Origin: Terriglobia bacterium
GTDB lineage: Bacteria > Acidobacteriota > Terriglobia > JAJPHL01
Reading direction: 5' to 3'
DNA: 64,000 nucleotides
Assembly: GCA_021325275.1 (NCBI GenBank)
Contig: JAJPHL010000011.1
Span: 62,001 to 126,000 of the forward strand
Part shown: positions 47,536 to 57,533 of the stretch, in pieces
Position numbering within the stretch: the first letter of the stretch is position 1
How the letters are laid out: each line of letters opens with the position of its first letter
The notes under the pieces: generated by a model
Database searches by the model: none
Seen by the model: only the letters and a program-made list of their open reading frames with translations
Told to the model about the DNA's origin: nothing
Position numbers and translations under genes: made by a program

Positions 47536-48861
47536 TTAGGACATTGACGCCAACAAGTCGTCTACCGGCACGGTTGCGAAATGCGTTTCGGAGTCCGAGA
47601 TGGCGAAGGGCAATATCAATTCCCGGCCATGCAGAATGCTTCCGCAGGAGTAGATCACGTTCGGCACATAGCCGTCGCGCTCGCTGCCCTCGGCCTCCAG
47701 GAACGGCGTCTTCATGCGCCCGATTACCTTACGAGGATCGGCGAGATCCAGCAGAAACCCGCCCATACAGTATTTGCGCATCGGCCCCACACCGTGGCTG
47801 AGCACCAGCCATCCGGCTTCAGTTTCGATCGGCGATCCGCAATTGCCCATTTGGATGAACTCCCACGGGAAAGCCGGTTCCAGGATTCGTTCCGCGGTAG
47901 GCCACGACTCAACGTCTTCGGAGAACAGCACGTAGAGGTTTTCGCCGTCCCGGCGGCCGATCATCGCGTAGAATCCGCCGATCTTGCGGGGAAACAGCGC
48001 CATGCCTTTGTTCCGCGCCGCAGGTCCTTTTAAGGTGCCGAATTTAAAATGAAGGAAGTCGGACGTTTGGAGAAGCTGTGGCTCAATCCGCCGGCCGTCA
48101 TACGCCGTATAAGTCGCATAGTAGGTGCGCTCGGCCCCGTCATCGAAGCGGACAAACCGCGCATCCTCGATTCCGTTGCTCTGGGCGCGCGTCATCGGAA
48201 ACAGGACGCGCTCGGGCAGCTTCGACCCAGCGTCGAAGCGCACTTCGTAATTCGAACCCGCCATGGCTTGAACTTCTCCCGGCGCGTGCTCCGCAACCGA
48301 CCCAGGAGGCTCCACGGTTCGGCCCTCTGAATTCACAATCTCGGGCTCGATTCGGTATCGCCCCGGCGGATCAATGGCGATCTGATTCCCAGCGTCCACC
48401 ACGCCGGTGCGAAAAGTGATCGAGGAAATATGTCCTTCCCCGGTGGCGCGCAGACTCAGGATAAAGCGCGTCGAACCAGCGGCAATACCGGATTGGTCTG
48501 GATGCGGCACGATGGAAGGATTGAACAGGGCCGCGGCTTCGAGCGAGTATTCGTGCGTGAAAAATGCGCCCAACAACAATTCCCGCTCCTCCGACATCTT
48601 CGCTTCGGTGACCGGACGCACGTGCAGGGTCCGATAATTCCTCCGGAAAGACTCGCGAATGTTCCGATGGCGTTCGCCAAACTCGGCCAGCACCTGGCCC
48701 AGCAGGCTGGCCACCTCGGAATCAGGAAGGGCCAAGATTCGCGAGCAGATTTTCTGCACTCGTTCTGCGCCCATGGGATGAAAAGGCCGCGCCAGCACGA
48801 AACCGGGATCGCCCCGCAAGACGACGCTGCTTCGTTTCACTCGGATAGTCTTGTCGGACAT
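47536..48861 (-). CDS. GH130-like glycoside phosphorylase/hydrolase
   Basis: EYSLEAAALFNPSIVPHPDQSGI..FILSLRATGEGHISSITFRTGVVD, GNCGSPIETEAGWLVLSHGVGPMRKYCMGGFLLDLADPRKVIGR. Confidence 0.88.
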   Translation of the reverse strand: MSDKTIRVKRSSVVLRGDPGFVLARPFHPMGAERVQKICSRILALPDSEVASLLGQVLAEFGERHRNIRESFRRNYRTLHVRPVTEAKMSEERELLLGAFFTHEYSLEAAALFNPSIVPHPDQSGIAAGSTRFILSLRATGEGHISSITFRTGVVDAGNQIAIDPPGRYRIEPEIVNSEGRTVEPPGSVAEHAPGEVQAMAGSNYEVRFDAGSKLPERVLFPMTRAQSNGIEDARFVRFDDGAERTYYATYTAYDGRRIEPQLLQTSDFLHFKFGTLKGPAARNKGMALFPRKIGGFYAMIGRRDGENLYVLFSEDVESWPTAERILEPAFPWEFIQMGNCGSPIETEAGWLVLSHGVGPMRKYCMGGFLLDLADPRKVIGRMKTPFLEAEGSERDGYVPNVIYSCGSILHGRELILPFAISDSETHFATVPVDDLLASMS

Positions 48862-48870
48862 GGTGGAGAA

Positions 48871-51228
48871 TTAGGCGGCCGGCTGATCGAACACCGTCAC
48901 GGTGCCTTGCATCAATCGCATTTCTCCCAGCGAAAGCTGAAAAGCAAGCGTCGACTCCGCGCCCTGATTGCCGTTCACGCGGTCCATGTGCAGCGCATCG
49001 CGGCATCCGCCGGTGGATGCCGAGAAGACTTCCAGACCAAGATCGTTCCAACCGAGGAACCAATCGAGGGCTCGATTGGCCTGTTGATACCACCATAAGT
49101 CGGAGGTCGAACGGTACGCTTCGAGACACGCCGAGACCGTGGCATAGGCGTCGATCGGTTGCTGGTCGAACTTAGCGCGCTCCGCCCCTCGGCGGTAGAA
49201 TCCATTGCTGCCGATCGGCCGGAAGTGACCATTTTCAGAGGTCTGAACTTCCACCAGCCAACGCAATGCCTGTAAGCCTCGCCCCTCGATCTTGGAATCT
49301 CCAGTTGCTCGTCCGGAGACGATCAAAGCTTGCGCAAGCTTGGCATTGTCGTAGGACAGCACATCTTCAAACCAAATCCAACCGGGCTGGGCAACCCTCT
49401 CGAAAAGGTCCATCAACCGTGTCACGAGGGCCTCACGTGTCTGGTTGGCCAAGCGATCTCCGCCCAACCGGCGAAGGTACTCGTGAATACCGAGCAGGCT
49501 GAATGCCCAGGCGCGCGGAGAGGTGAAGTCCATCGCAGCCGGTAAGGCACGCGCGAACAGGTGGGCGGCCATCATTTGAAAGTCGGGTAGCGGCGATCGG
49601 CCCACGCCAACGCCGAGCGCCCAAAGCGCCCGCCCATGGGAATCTTCCGATCCTTCGCGATCCAACCAGCGGCGGTCGAAGCTCATGAGGTTGTGGAAGC
49701 GATTGGTCGCGGGATCGAACGCGTGACTCAAGAACGCCGCACAGGTGGTGGCCAAGTTGCGAGCGCGGTGCGGCTCTTCTTTCAATTCGTCCAACAGCAC
49801 ACCCAAAATGAACCCGCGCGCGTTGTCGTCGGTGCAGTAGCCCTGGGAGAAATTGGGCACCGTCACAATCGCGTGTTGGAAAACGCCGGTGGAATCGGTC
49901 ATCCGCGCCAAGTGATCGAGGTTAATTTGCGGTATTTCGCGGGGCCGTTGGTCGAGCGTCTTGGTGGCGAATGATTTATGTGACAGAGCCGCTCCCTGCA
50001 CGCGAGCCTTTTGAAAGGAGTTCATGTACATCCGCGCTACGCGACTCCAAACGACCTCGCGACCCAGCTTGTAGGCGTTTTGCCGCATGGTCTGGGCGCG
50101 TGGAGTTTCCCGCAAGAACGCAATCACTTCGCGCGCCATCGCCGGAACATCTCCGAAAGGCACCAGGATGCCCCGCTCGTCCCTCAGGAGTTCCGCGGCG
50201 TGCCAGTAGGGCGTCGAGATCACGGCTTTGCCCGATCCAAAGGCGTACGCCAGCGTTCCGGAAGTAATCTGCGCTTCGTTGAGATAAGGCGTGATGTAGA
50301 GATCCGCCGCGCCAATGAACGCTTTCAGTTCTTCGATGTCCACGAAGCGATTGAAGAAGATGACGTTCTTTTCCACTTTGTTTTTCTTGGCCAGAATCTC
50401 AAGACTAAGCCGGTACGCTTCGCCGCGCTCACGCAGTTCGTTGGGATGCGTGGCGCCGGCTACGATGTACACAAGATCGGGAAATTCCGCGACGATTTGC
50501 GGCAGCGCATTGAGCACGCTTTCGATCCCCTTATTGGGCGAGAGAAGGCCGAACGTAAGCAGTACGGTCTTTCCTTCCACCGCGAATTGCTCTTTGTAAA
50601 AAGTCGGATCGACGAACGGCATGTCAGGAATGCCGTGCGGGATAAGATCGATCTTGTGGGACGGGATCTGATAGTACTCGCCGAGCATCTGGCGTCCTCG
50701 CTCGGTCATCACCACCAAGCGCGTGGACCGCGCCGCCAATTCCTGAACGACGCGGCGCTGCTGGTTGTCGGGATCGCGCAGAACCGTGTGGAGCGTGGTG
50801 ACCACCGGCATGTTGAGCGCGCGCACCAAGGCCAGAACGTGGCTGCCGGAGACTCCGCCGTAGATTCCAAATTCGTGCTGAACGCTAACGACGTCCACAT
50901 TGCTGAAGTTGATGAAGTCGGCCGCCCGCTGGTACGATCCCAACTCCTGCTCTTCGATTTCGAAGCGCACGGCGCCGGTGTATGGATAGCCGCCGTCGAT
51001 GTCGTTGACCGGCACGGCGAAACATTCGGTTCGAGCATGCTCTTCCGCCACGGCGTTCAGCAGGTCGCATGTGAACGTCGCAATGCCGCATCTTCGCGGC
51101 GGATAATCCCCGACGAACGCGATCCTGCGAATCACGGATTCCACTTCCAGCGTGGGTTCGGCCGCGACGGGACGGCGGCGAGACGCGAGCCGCGACTCGT
51201 TGGCAGCGGGGAGCGTTTGCTGAGCCAT
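48871..51228 (-). CDS. GT4 family glycosyltransferase fused to a C-terminal alpha/alpha-barrel-like domain
   Basis: N-terminal IAFVGDYPPRRCGIATFTCDLLNAV, TFGLLSPNKGIESVLNALPQIV; C-terminal QGYCTDDNARGFILGVLL, WIWFEDVLSYDNAKLAQALI, NGNQGAESTLAFQLSLGEM. Confidence 0.88.
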   Translation of the reverse strand: MAQQTLPAANESRLASRRRPVAAEPTLEVESVIRRIAFVGDYPPRRCGIATFTCDLLNAVAEEHARTECFAVPVNDIDGGYPYTGAVRFEIEEQELGSYQRAADFINFSNVDVVSVQHEFGIYGGVSGSHVLALVRALNMPVVTTLHTVLRDPDNQQRRVVQELAARSTRLVVMTERGRQMLGEYYQIPSHKIDLIPHGIPDMPFVDPTFYKEQFAVEGKTVLLTFGLLSPNKGIESVLNALPQIVAEFPDLVYIVAGATHPNELRERGEAYRLSLEILAKKNKVEKNVIFFNRFVDIEELKAFIGAADLYITPYLNEAQITSGTLAYAFGSGKAVISTPYWHAAELLRDERGILVPFGDVPAMAREVIAFLRETPRAQTMRQNAYKLGREVVWSRVARMYMNSFQKARVQGAALSHKSFATKTLDQRPREIPQINLDHLARMTDSTGVFQHAIVTVPNFSQGYCTDDNARGFILGVLLDELKEEPHRARNLATTCAAFLSHAFDPATNRFHNLMSFDRRWLDREGSEDSHGRALWALGVGVGRSPLPDFQMMAAHLFARALPAAMDFTSPRAWAFSLLGIHEYLRRLGGDRLANQTREALVTRLMDLFERVAQPGWIWFEDVLSYDNAKLAQALIVSGRATGDSKIEGRGLQALRWLVEVQTSENGHFRPIGSNGFYRRGAERAKFDQQPIDAYATVSACLEAYRSTSDLWWYQQANRALDWFLGWNDLGLEVFSASTGGCRDALHMDRVNGNQGAESTLAFQLSLGEMRLMQGTVTVFDQPAA

Positions 51229-51473
51229 TACCGTTTCGGTTTCGCCTCATTCACGGTGATGCTGCGGCCGCCCACTTGTGTGCCTTGCAGGGCAACGATG
51301 GCTTTCGCGGCGTCTTCCTGATGCATCATTTCCACGAATGCGAAGCCGCGCGGCTGGCCGGTTACGCGGTCGGTCACGATGTTGACTCCGGAAATCTCGC
51401 CGTACGGTTGGAACATCGATCGAAGATCCACTTCCGTAATCTGAACTCCAACGTTGCCGACAAATACTTTCAT
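51228..51473 (-). CDS. RRM-type RNA-binding protein
   Basis: MKVFVGNVGVQITEVDLRSMFQPYGEISGVNIVTDRVTGQPRGFAFVEM (RNP2 and RNP1). Confidence 0.93.
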   Translation of the reverse strand: MKVFVGNVGVQITEVDLRSMFQPYGEISGVNIVTDRVTGQPRGFAFVEMMHQEDAAKAIVALQGTQVGGRSITVNEAKPKR

Positions 51474-51569
51474 CATTTGGTTCTCCTTTTTGGACACAGC
51501 TTCGTTTAGACACTGCTTCCCGCAGTTTGGTGGTGATGCGCAGGCGCGGACGCCCCGGCGAGCGAAGCG

Positions 51570-51977
51570 CTAAAGCGATTCGCTTCCCGGATTTCGGTCC
51601 GTGATCGAGGGCATCGAGAGTACCGGAGTTTCCTGAATGCGCCAAAACGTGAGCGCCGCCAAGAACGTCGCGGCCGCGGCGAGTTCCACACCGATCCACG
51701 TGTAGCCAACCCGCTCAAACGGGATAATCGGATTGAAAACCGCGGCGATCGTGACAAAAACGGCGGCTCGAAAATATCGACGAGACGGAACCGCTTGAAG
51801 AGTCACGAGAAGTGCGCCCGCGCAAATAATGAATCCGACAAAAAGCACCGCGCCGCCCGCGGTTCGCAGCGAGATAGTGAGGAGGACCGCTGCAAACAGC
51901 GCCGCGACGGCGGACCATTTCATGATGGTCGTGAGGATGGTCACAAGAATCTGCCTTTCTGCTGACCCCGAGGCCAT
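51570..51977 (-). CDS. Hypothetical membrane protein
   Basis: About 4 hydrophobic TM segments. Confidence 0.55.
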   Translation of the reverse strand: MASGSAERQILVTILTTIMKWSAVAALFAAVLLTISLRTAGGAVLFVGFIICAGALLVTLQAVPSRRYFRAAVFVTIAAVFNPIIPFERVGYTWIGVELAAAATFLAALTFWRIQETPVLSMPSITDRNPGSESL

Positions 51978-52222
51978 CGTTGTTAGAAAGCGGTTGGTTT
52001 GGTTCCGGCTTGACCAGGAACTTTTTCGGGGCAAAAAAACTAAGAGGGAGATTCCAGAGGGCCTGCCTTAGTGCAGGCGGTTGGAGGCTGAGTAGAGGTT
52101 CTCAGTCAGCTTCAACCTTAGCAGAATGCACCGTCTCTGTCAATCGGCGGTGGTGTCTGCTTTAGCGTTTACCCGCGCTCAACGCGCGCAATGTTACAAT
52201 CGTCTTTCTGATGGGGGCTTCG

Positions 52223-52299
52223 TGGTGGGCGGCACAGGACTTGAACCTGTGGCCTCCTGCGTGTGAAGCAGGCGCTCTAACCAACTGAGCTAGCCGCCC
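52223..52299 (-). tRNA. tRNA-Val(CAC), CCA encoded
   Basis: Minus strand GGGCGGCTAGCTCAGTTGGTTAGAGCGCCTGCTTCACACGCAGGAGGCCACAGGTTCAAGTCCTGTGCCGCCCACCA folds as a cloverleaf. Confidence 0.97.
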
Positions 52300-52401
52300 C
52301 GGATGGCTTACTAGGAGAAAATCATCATACCACAACGTTCTGTTTCGGAAGCCGCGGCGGCCCCCTCGAGCATTGCTTCGCTGGGCGGCGCGGCCGCGCG
52401 A

Positions 52402-53316
52402 TTGCGGGCTTCCATTTCGTCGATCATTCGCGGAAAAGACGATGCCATCGAACTGGTCCTGACGGCGTTGCTGGCGCGCGGACACGTGCTGGTGGAAGAC
52501 GTTCCGGGCGTGGGAAAAACCACGCTCGCGCACACCCTCGCTCGATCCATCAATTGCGGATTCAATCGCGTGCAATTCACGAGCGACCTGTTGCCCTCCG
52601 ACGTCGTCGGCATTTCCATCTACAATCAAGTCGCCAACGCCTTTGAGTTCAAGCCTGGACCGATCTTCACCAACGTCTTGCTGGCCGATGAAATCAATCG
52701 CACCACGCCGAAAACGCAGAGCGCGCTGCTCGAAGCGATGAATGAAGAGCAGGTCACCGTCGACAATCGCACGTATCGATTGCCGCAGCCGTTCGTGGTG
52801 ATCGCCACACAGAATCCCATCGAACATCACGGCACGTATCCGTTGCCGGAATCGCAGCTCGATCGCTTTTTGTTGCGCATCCGCATGGGATATCCCGCCG
52901 AAGAGAGCGAGCGCGAGATCATCCGCCAACTGGCCACCACGCGCAAGGTGGAATCGATTGAAGCGGTGGTGACAGGCGAGGAGATTTCCGCGCTGCAAGA
53001 GCGGGTGAAACAAGTTCGCATGGACGATTCGCTACTGAATTACTTGGTCGCCGTGGCCGCCAAGACGCGCGCCAACGAATTTCTCACGCTCGGCGTAAGC
53101 CCGCGCGGATCGATGGCGTTGTTCCGCGGCGCGCAAGCGCGCGCGGCGCTGCACAATCGCGATTACGTCACGCCGGACGACGTGAAGTCGCTGGTGATCC
53201 CCGTGTTTTCCCACCGCGTGATGGTCAGTTCGCGCTATGCGTCGACCTCCAAGAAGTCGATGCAAGCCGATCAGATCTTGCGCGACATTCTCGACACCGT
53301 TCCCGTGCCGTTGTAG
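52402..53316 (+). CDS. MoxR-type AAA ATPase
   Basis: VLVEDVPGVGKTTLAHTLARSINCGFNRVQFTSDLLPSDVVG, LADEINRTTPKTQSALLEAMNE; start may lie upstream. Confidence 0.94.
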   Translation: MRASISSIIRGKDDAIELVLTALLARGHVLVEDVPGVGKTTLAHTLARSINCGFNRVQFTSDLLPSDVVGISIYNQVANAFEFKPGPIFTNVLLADEINRTTPKTQSALLEAMNEEQVTVDNRTYRLPQPFVVIATQNPIEHHGTYPLPESQLDRFLLRIRMGYPAEESEREIIRQLATTRKVESIEAVVTGEEISALQERVKQVRMDDSLLNYLVAVAAKTRANEFLTLGVSPRGSMALFRGAQARAALHNRDYVTPDDVKSLVIPVFSHRVMVSSRYASTSKKSMQADQILRDILDTVPVPL

Positions 53317-53324
53317 CCAAAGTC

Positions 53325-54755
53325 ATGTTTGAAAGCGTCAAACAAGCGATCGCGCGTGCGCGGAGCCCGGAACGCCTCGCCACGGAACGCGCGGCATGGA
53401 AGAACTTCTTTTATTCCATTGGGGCGCTCGGTTTGGCGTTTCTGCTCGCCGTCTACTCCGACGTTCTGGCGCGCGAAGGCAATCAGTTCGGCACGGCGCT
53501 GGCGGGATCCACGGCGCTCCTGCTGTCGGCGGTCGTCGGCGTCGTGTGGGTGCCCAGACTCGCGCGGCGCACCTCGCTCGAATGGCTCCGCGCTTCGGTC
53601 GACTATCACCTGACGCGCGCGGGCCTGGTCTACTTCGGAACCATCTTCGTCGTGGCGATCGCCGCGCTCAACACCGGCAACAACATGCTGTTCCTGATCC
53701 TCGCCGCGATGGTCGGGGCGATTCTCGTTTCCGGCATCGTGTCCCGCGTGGTGCTCAGCGGGATCGCCGTGGAAGTGCTGTTACCCGATCGCGTTTTCGC
53801 GCGGCAGCCGGTGCTGGCGCGCGTTTCTCTCGCCAATCGCAAGCCGCTGTTGCCGACGTTCTCCGTACTCGTCGGCGGCCAGCGCCAAACGGAAGAAGAC
53901 AAGAACAAGAAGCGCAAAAAGAAACGCGGCGAACCGGAACCCGCCGTAAAACCCGAAGACTCTCCCCTTCTCGCGCAGGGCGTCTATTTTCCATACGTCA
54001 AAGCGGGCACGCGATCGTCGCAGGTGGTGGAAGTGGAATTTCCCAAGCGCGGGCTCTACCACGAAGAGCGCATCGCCATGTCGTCGCGTTTCCCGTTCGG
54101 GTTTCTGGAAAAAGTTCGCAAGGTTCCCGCGAGCCGCGACATGCTGGTGCTTCCGCCGATCACGCCCAGCGAAGGTTTTTACGAAATTCTTCCGCTGCTG
54201 AGCGGTGAACTGGAGAGCTATCTGCGCGGCCGCGGACACGATCTCTACAGCATCCGCGACTACTTGCACACCGACACGGCGCGCCACGTCGACTGGAAGG
54301 CGTCGGCGCACACCGGCGCCTTGAAGGTGCGCGAATTCACGCGCGAAGACGAACGCCGCTTGCAATTGATCTTCGATCGCGGCTTGCACGACACCTCACC
54401 GGAGTCGCTCGAGCGCTTCGAAACGGCCGTGGAACAATGCGCCGCGCTGGCGTGGCACTTTGAGCAGATCGGCGCGCAGTTGCAGTTCCTGAGCGACGAG
54501 TTCCGCACCGAGTTCGCGCCGGCGTCCGAGGTCTTCTGGGAGATTCTCGAGTATTTGGCGCGCGTGCAACCCGGCGGCGAGGGAATGAATTGGAACGAGC
54601 TGGCGGCCACGCCCGACGATCAACCGGCGTTCCGCGTAATCTTCACGCCCGCGCTGCATGGCATGATCCCGACGAGTCTGTGGAACTCGTCGTATTTCAT
54701 TTTTATGCACGAGTTGACTGTTAGAACTAGTGGGCCGTCGGCGAGCTCTCGATAG
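53325..54755 (+). CDS. DUF58 domain membrane protein
   Basis: RGHDLYSIRDYLHTDTARHVDWKASAHTGALKVREFTREDERRLQLIFDRG; two N-terminal TM segments; downstream of moxR. Confidence 0.92.
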   Translation: MFESVKQAIARARSPERLATERAAWKNFFYSIGALGLAFLLAVYSDVLAREGNQFGTALAGSTALLLSAVVGVVWVPRLARRTSLEWLRASVDYHLTRAGLVYFGTIFVVAIAALNTGNNMLFLILAAMVGAILVSGIVSRVVLSGIAVEVLLPDRVFARQPVLARVSLANRKPLLPTFSVLVGGQRQTEEDKNKKRKKKRGEPEPAVKPEDSPLLAQGVYFPYVKAGTRSSQVVEVEFPKRGLYHEERIAMSSRFPFGFLEKVRKVPASRDMLVLPPITPSEGFYEILPLLSGELESYLRGRGHDLYSIRDYLHTDTARHVDWKASAHTGALKVREFTREDERRLQLIFDRGLHDTSPESLERFETAVEQCAALAWHFEQIGAQLQFLSDEFRTEFAPASEVFWEILEYLARVQPGGEGMNWNELAATPDDQPAFRVIFTPALHGMIPTSLWNSSYFIFMHELTVRTSGPSASSR

Positions 54756-54790
54756 TGTGGTAATCGCGCCGGCCGATGATCAGGTTTGTG

Positions 54791-54919
54791 TCAGGGCACG
54801 GCTTCAGCCGTGCCGAGAGCATTCGTTGAGCCCAGGGCTTTAGCCCCTGAAACTACGGGCGGGGGCTAAAGCCCAATTCGTCGGCGTCAGAGCTCGGCAC
54901 GGCTGAAGCCGTGCCCTGA
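54791..54919. repeat. Nested double inverted-repeat element
   Basis: Outer 27-bp perfect arms TCAGGGCACGGCTTCAGCCGTGCCGAG / complement (54791-54817, 54893-54919); inner GGGCTTTAGCCCC / GGGGCTAAAGCCC (54835-54847, 54862-54874). Confidence 0.95.
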
Positions 54920-54981
54920 TACGACGCCGATCCCTAAGCACGATTCCTCCGTCACTATCTTGAACTCCCAGACGGCCAATG

Positions 54982-56115
54982 CTAATCGCCGTTGAGATTC
55001 AAGAAACGCAACGCGTGATCGGGAAGTTCGGTGGCGTTCGCGCGGCCGGCGTAAAGCACAAAGACCGTCTCGATTTCGCCGAGGGCGTCGATCCAACGAA
55101 ACGTTGGCATGCCGAATAGTTTGCCCTGCGTGACGATATCGCGTTTCGGTCCTGGCAGCGGCGTCGTGGAAAACTCGATACCTCGCACCAGCGTGCGGCG
55201 CTTCCACGGCGGCGCGGATCGCGACAACTTCTCGTCCCAGATCCCCACCCACGGAAAATCCGAACGGCGGAATAAATATCCCACCGCCAGATCGATCTTC
55301 GGATTCGTGGCCGTGAACCACGCAAGATCCGAGGGCGTTTCGAGAAGCTGCGCGGTAAAACTGGTGGCGCGCTTGGCGCGCGGCATAAACTGCATGTCCT
55401 GACTCGCGGCGTCGAGTCGCGCGCCGCCTACGCGGTTTCCCGCCGCATTCCGCGCGGCCGCCAGCGGGCCATGGCGCAGCGGCGCCAGCGGCCACACAAA
55501 TTCGCGACCGGCGTCGAGATGCGCGTCTTCCCCGAGTTCGCCGGGATGGACCATGGCGCGGCGCGCCGGCAGCGAAAACTCGGTGTGCGGCGACAAAAAA
55601 GGCGGACCAAACGAGACGTGCTCGGCCCACGCGATCGGGCGATCCTGTTTTCCGAGATTCCGCACCACGGTCCGCACGCGCGCCATCGGCAGATCGTCGT
55701 GAAACGTGATTTCTCGCTTGACGGTGAGTTGCGAGCCCGGCAGTTTCGCGGAAAAGGAAGCCGATCCACGCCGCGTCTTGCCGCGTTTCCAGAGGACCAC
55801 ACCAGCTTCGCCGTGGGTAAGTCCGCCGGCGCGGATTTCCGCCTCCGACGGCGCGCCGAAGCTGTCGAGCGCCAGGTTGTGGCCGAGAATGCTGGCGAGC
55901 AGGCGGCCCTCCGGCGCGCCACCGTAGGCACGGTCGTCCCGCTTCGGCTTGTAGGCCGATGGTTCGATGCTGTGCCAGGGCGGAGTCCAAAGAGGATTCG
56001 GAGAAACTTTGCCTCGGGCGCCGTTTTTCAAATGCAAAGCGGCGATGTGGCCGCCCCCCGGCGCCACTAGAATGCGCAAGGCGCGATTCTCAAACGCCCA
56101 TAACTTTCGTTTCAC
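54982..56115 (-). CDS. Hypothetical protein, possibly galactose-mutarotase-like fold
   Basis: Long ORF; EHVSFGPPFLSPHTEFSLPARRAMVHP and beta-rich composition. Confidence 0.55.
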   Translation of the reverse strand: MKRKLWAFENRALRILVAPGGGHIAALHLKNGARGKVSPNPLWTPPWHSIEPSAYKPKRDDRAYGGAPEGRLLASILGHNLALDSFGAPSEAEIRAGGLTHGEAGVVLWKRGKTRRGSASFSAKLPGSQLTVKREITFHDDLPMARVRTVVRNLGKQDRPIAWAEHVSFGPPFLSPHTEFSLPARRAMVHPGELGEDAHLDAGREFVWPLAPLRHGPLAAARNAAGNRVGGARLDAASQDMQFMPRAKRATSFTAQLLETPSDLAWFTATNPKIDLAVGYLFRRSDFPWVGIWDEKLSRSAPPWKRRTLVRGIEFSTTPLPGPKRDIVTQGKLFGMPTFRWIDALGEIETVFVLYAGRANATELPDHALRFLNLNGD

Positions 56116-56185
56116 AGTTGGGGTAGCCTACCACAACGCCAGAGGAGAGCAAGCGTTTTCCGCCTGTTTTTTGCGATTTTTTGTC

Positions 56186-57511
56186 CTATTTTCGCCCGAG
56201 CGGCGCGGCCTGGGCCCGCACGCGATACAAGGCTTCCTGCGAGCGGATATAGATGGAATCCCCGGCCAGCGCCAGCGAGGTCTGCACGACCTCGTTGATC
56301 GAGTTCTTCCCCAGCACTTCGTGCTCGGTCCCGGCTTTCACGATGTAAGTATCGCCGTCTTCACTGGTGACGAGAATCTTCCCGTCGAACGCCACCATCG
56401 AAGAATTGAATTTCGATGGCGAGTCGAAGCGTTTTCCTTCGTAATAAACCTCGCCGGTCTTGGGATTCATGCAGCTCATCAGGCCCGCGTCGGTGAGCAA
56501 GTACAGGTAATCGCCGTAGAGCAGCGGCGAAGGAACGTAGCTGGTGCCCTTGGTGTATTTCCAGGCCACGCGCTCCTCGCCTTCCCCGGGATTCAAGCGG
56601 ATTCCCACCACTTGCTTGCCGGGATATCCCACGGACGCGATAAACATGCCTTGTCCCCACACCGGCGTGTGCACCACCACGCCCTGTGCGCCTTCAGCGT
56701 GCCAAAGTTCCTTGCCGTTGCTGGGATCGTAGGCGATCACCGTGGTCGCGCTGGCCACCAACTGCTTCTTCCCACCGACGTCGATCAGCACCGGAGTGGT
56801 AAACGTGCCCTGAGTGGCGCGCGGCGTTTTCCATACGACTTTGCCGTCAGACTGCGAAAGCGCCGCGATGAACGAGTGATCGCCGTCGTCCTGATCGGCC
56901 AACGCGATCACTTTGTCCTCGAAGAGCACGGGCGACGAGCCGTAGCCTAACCCGACCGTGTCGATCTTGCCGAGATCACCCTTCCAAATCACGTTGCCGT
57001 TGAAGTCGAGCTTGTAAAATCCTTCCGCGCCGAACGCCGCGTAGAGAAATTTGCCGTCGGTGGCGGGCGTGGCGAGCGCGTAGTTGGCGGTCTTGTGGAC
57101 TTCGTCGTACATCATGCCGTCGTACACCACGCGATCCCAAAGCTGCTTGCCGGTGGCGGCGTCGAACGCCAGCACGTGCAGCGCGTGCTTGTTGTTCGCG
57201 GGCACACTGTCGGGATTGCGGAACGGCCGTCCCCACGCGCGATGCTTGGGCGCGACGTAGCCTTCCACGGCCTCGCCGATCACGTCGGCGGTGAGAAACA
57301 CGCGATTGCCCCAGACCACCGGCGACGACAGTCCCTTGCCGGGGATCGCGGTGCGCCAGGCGATATTTTGCTTGTCGGACCAACTAAGCGGAAGATCTTT
57401 CAGCGGCGAGATTCCGTTCTGCGTGGGACCGCGCCATCCCGGCCAGTCCGTGCTGGTGGATGGTGCCGCGGCGGTGGCGATCGCGAGCAACAGGGAAAGG
57501 AGCAGGTTCAT
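56186..57511 (-). CDS. Secreted PQQ-like beta-propeller repeat protein
   Basis: DWPGWRGPTQNGISPLKDLPLSWSDKQNIAWRTAIPGKGLSSPVVWGNRVFLT; repeated FDAATGKQLWD and YDPSNGKELWH. Confidence 0.93.
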   Translation of the reverse strand: MNLLLSLLLAIATAAAPSTSTDWPGWRGPTQNGISPLKDLPLSWSDKQNIAWRTAIPGKGLSSPVVWGNRVFLTADVIGEAVEGYVAPKHRAWGRPFRNPDSVPANNKHALHVLAFDAATGKQLWDRVVYDGMMYDEVHKTANYALATPATDGKFLYAAFGAEGFYKLDFNGNVIWKGDLGKIDTVGLGYGSSPVLFEDKVIALADQDDGDHSFIAALSQSDGKVVWKTPRATQGTFTTPVLIDVGGKKQLVASATTVIAYDPSNGKELWHAEGAQGVVVHTPVWGQGMFIASVGYPGKQVVGIRLNPGEGEERVAWKYTKGTSYVPSPLLYGDYLYLLTDAGLMSCMNPKTGEVYYEGKRFDSPSKFNSSMVAFDGKILVTSEDGDTYIVKAGTEHEVLGKNSINEVVQTSLALAGDSIYIRSQEALYRVRAQAAPLGRK

Positions 57512-57533
57512 GGTTTTTCCTCTATGCGTGTAC

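Noticed and set aside
52223-52299. tRNA-associated integration site (attL/attR)
   Set aside because: No integrase and no duplicated tRNA 3' end seen nearby
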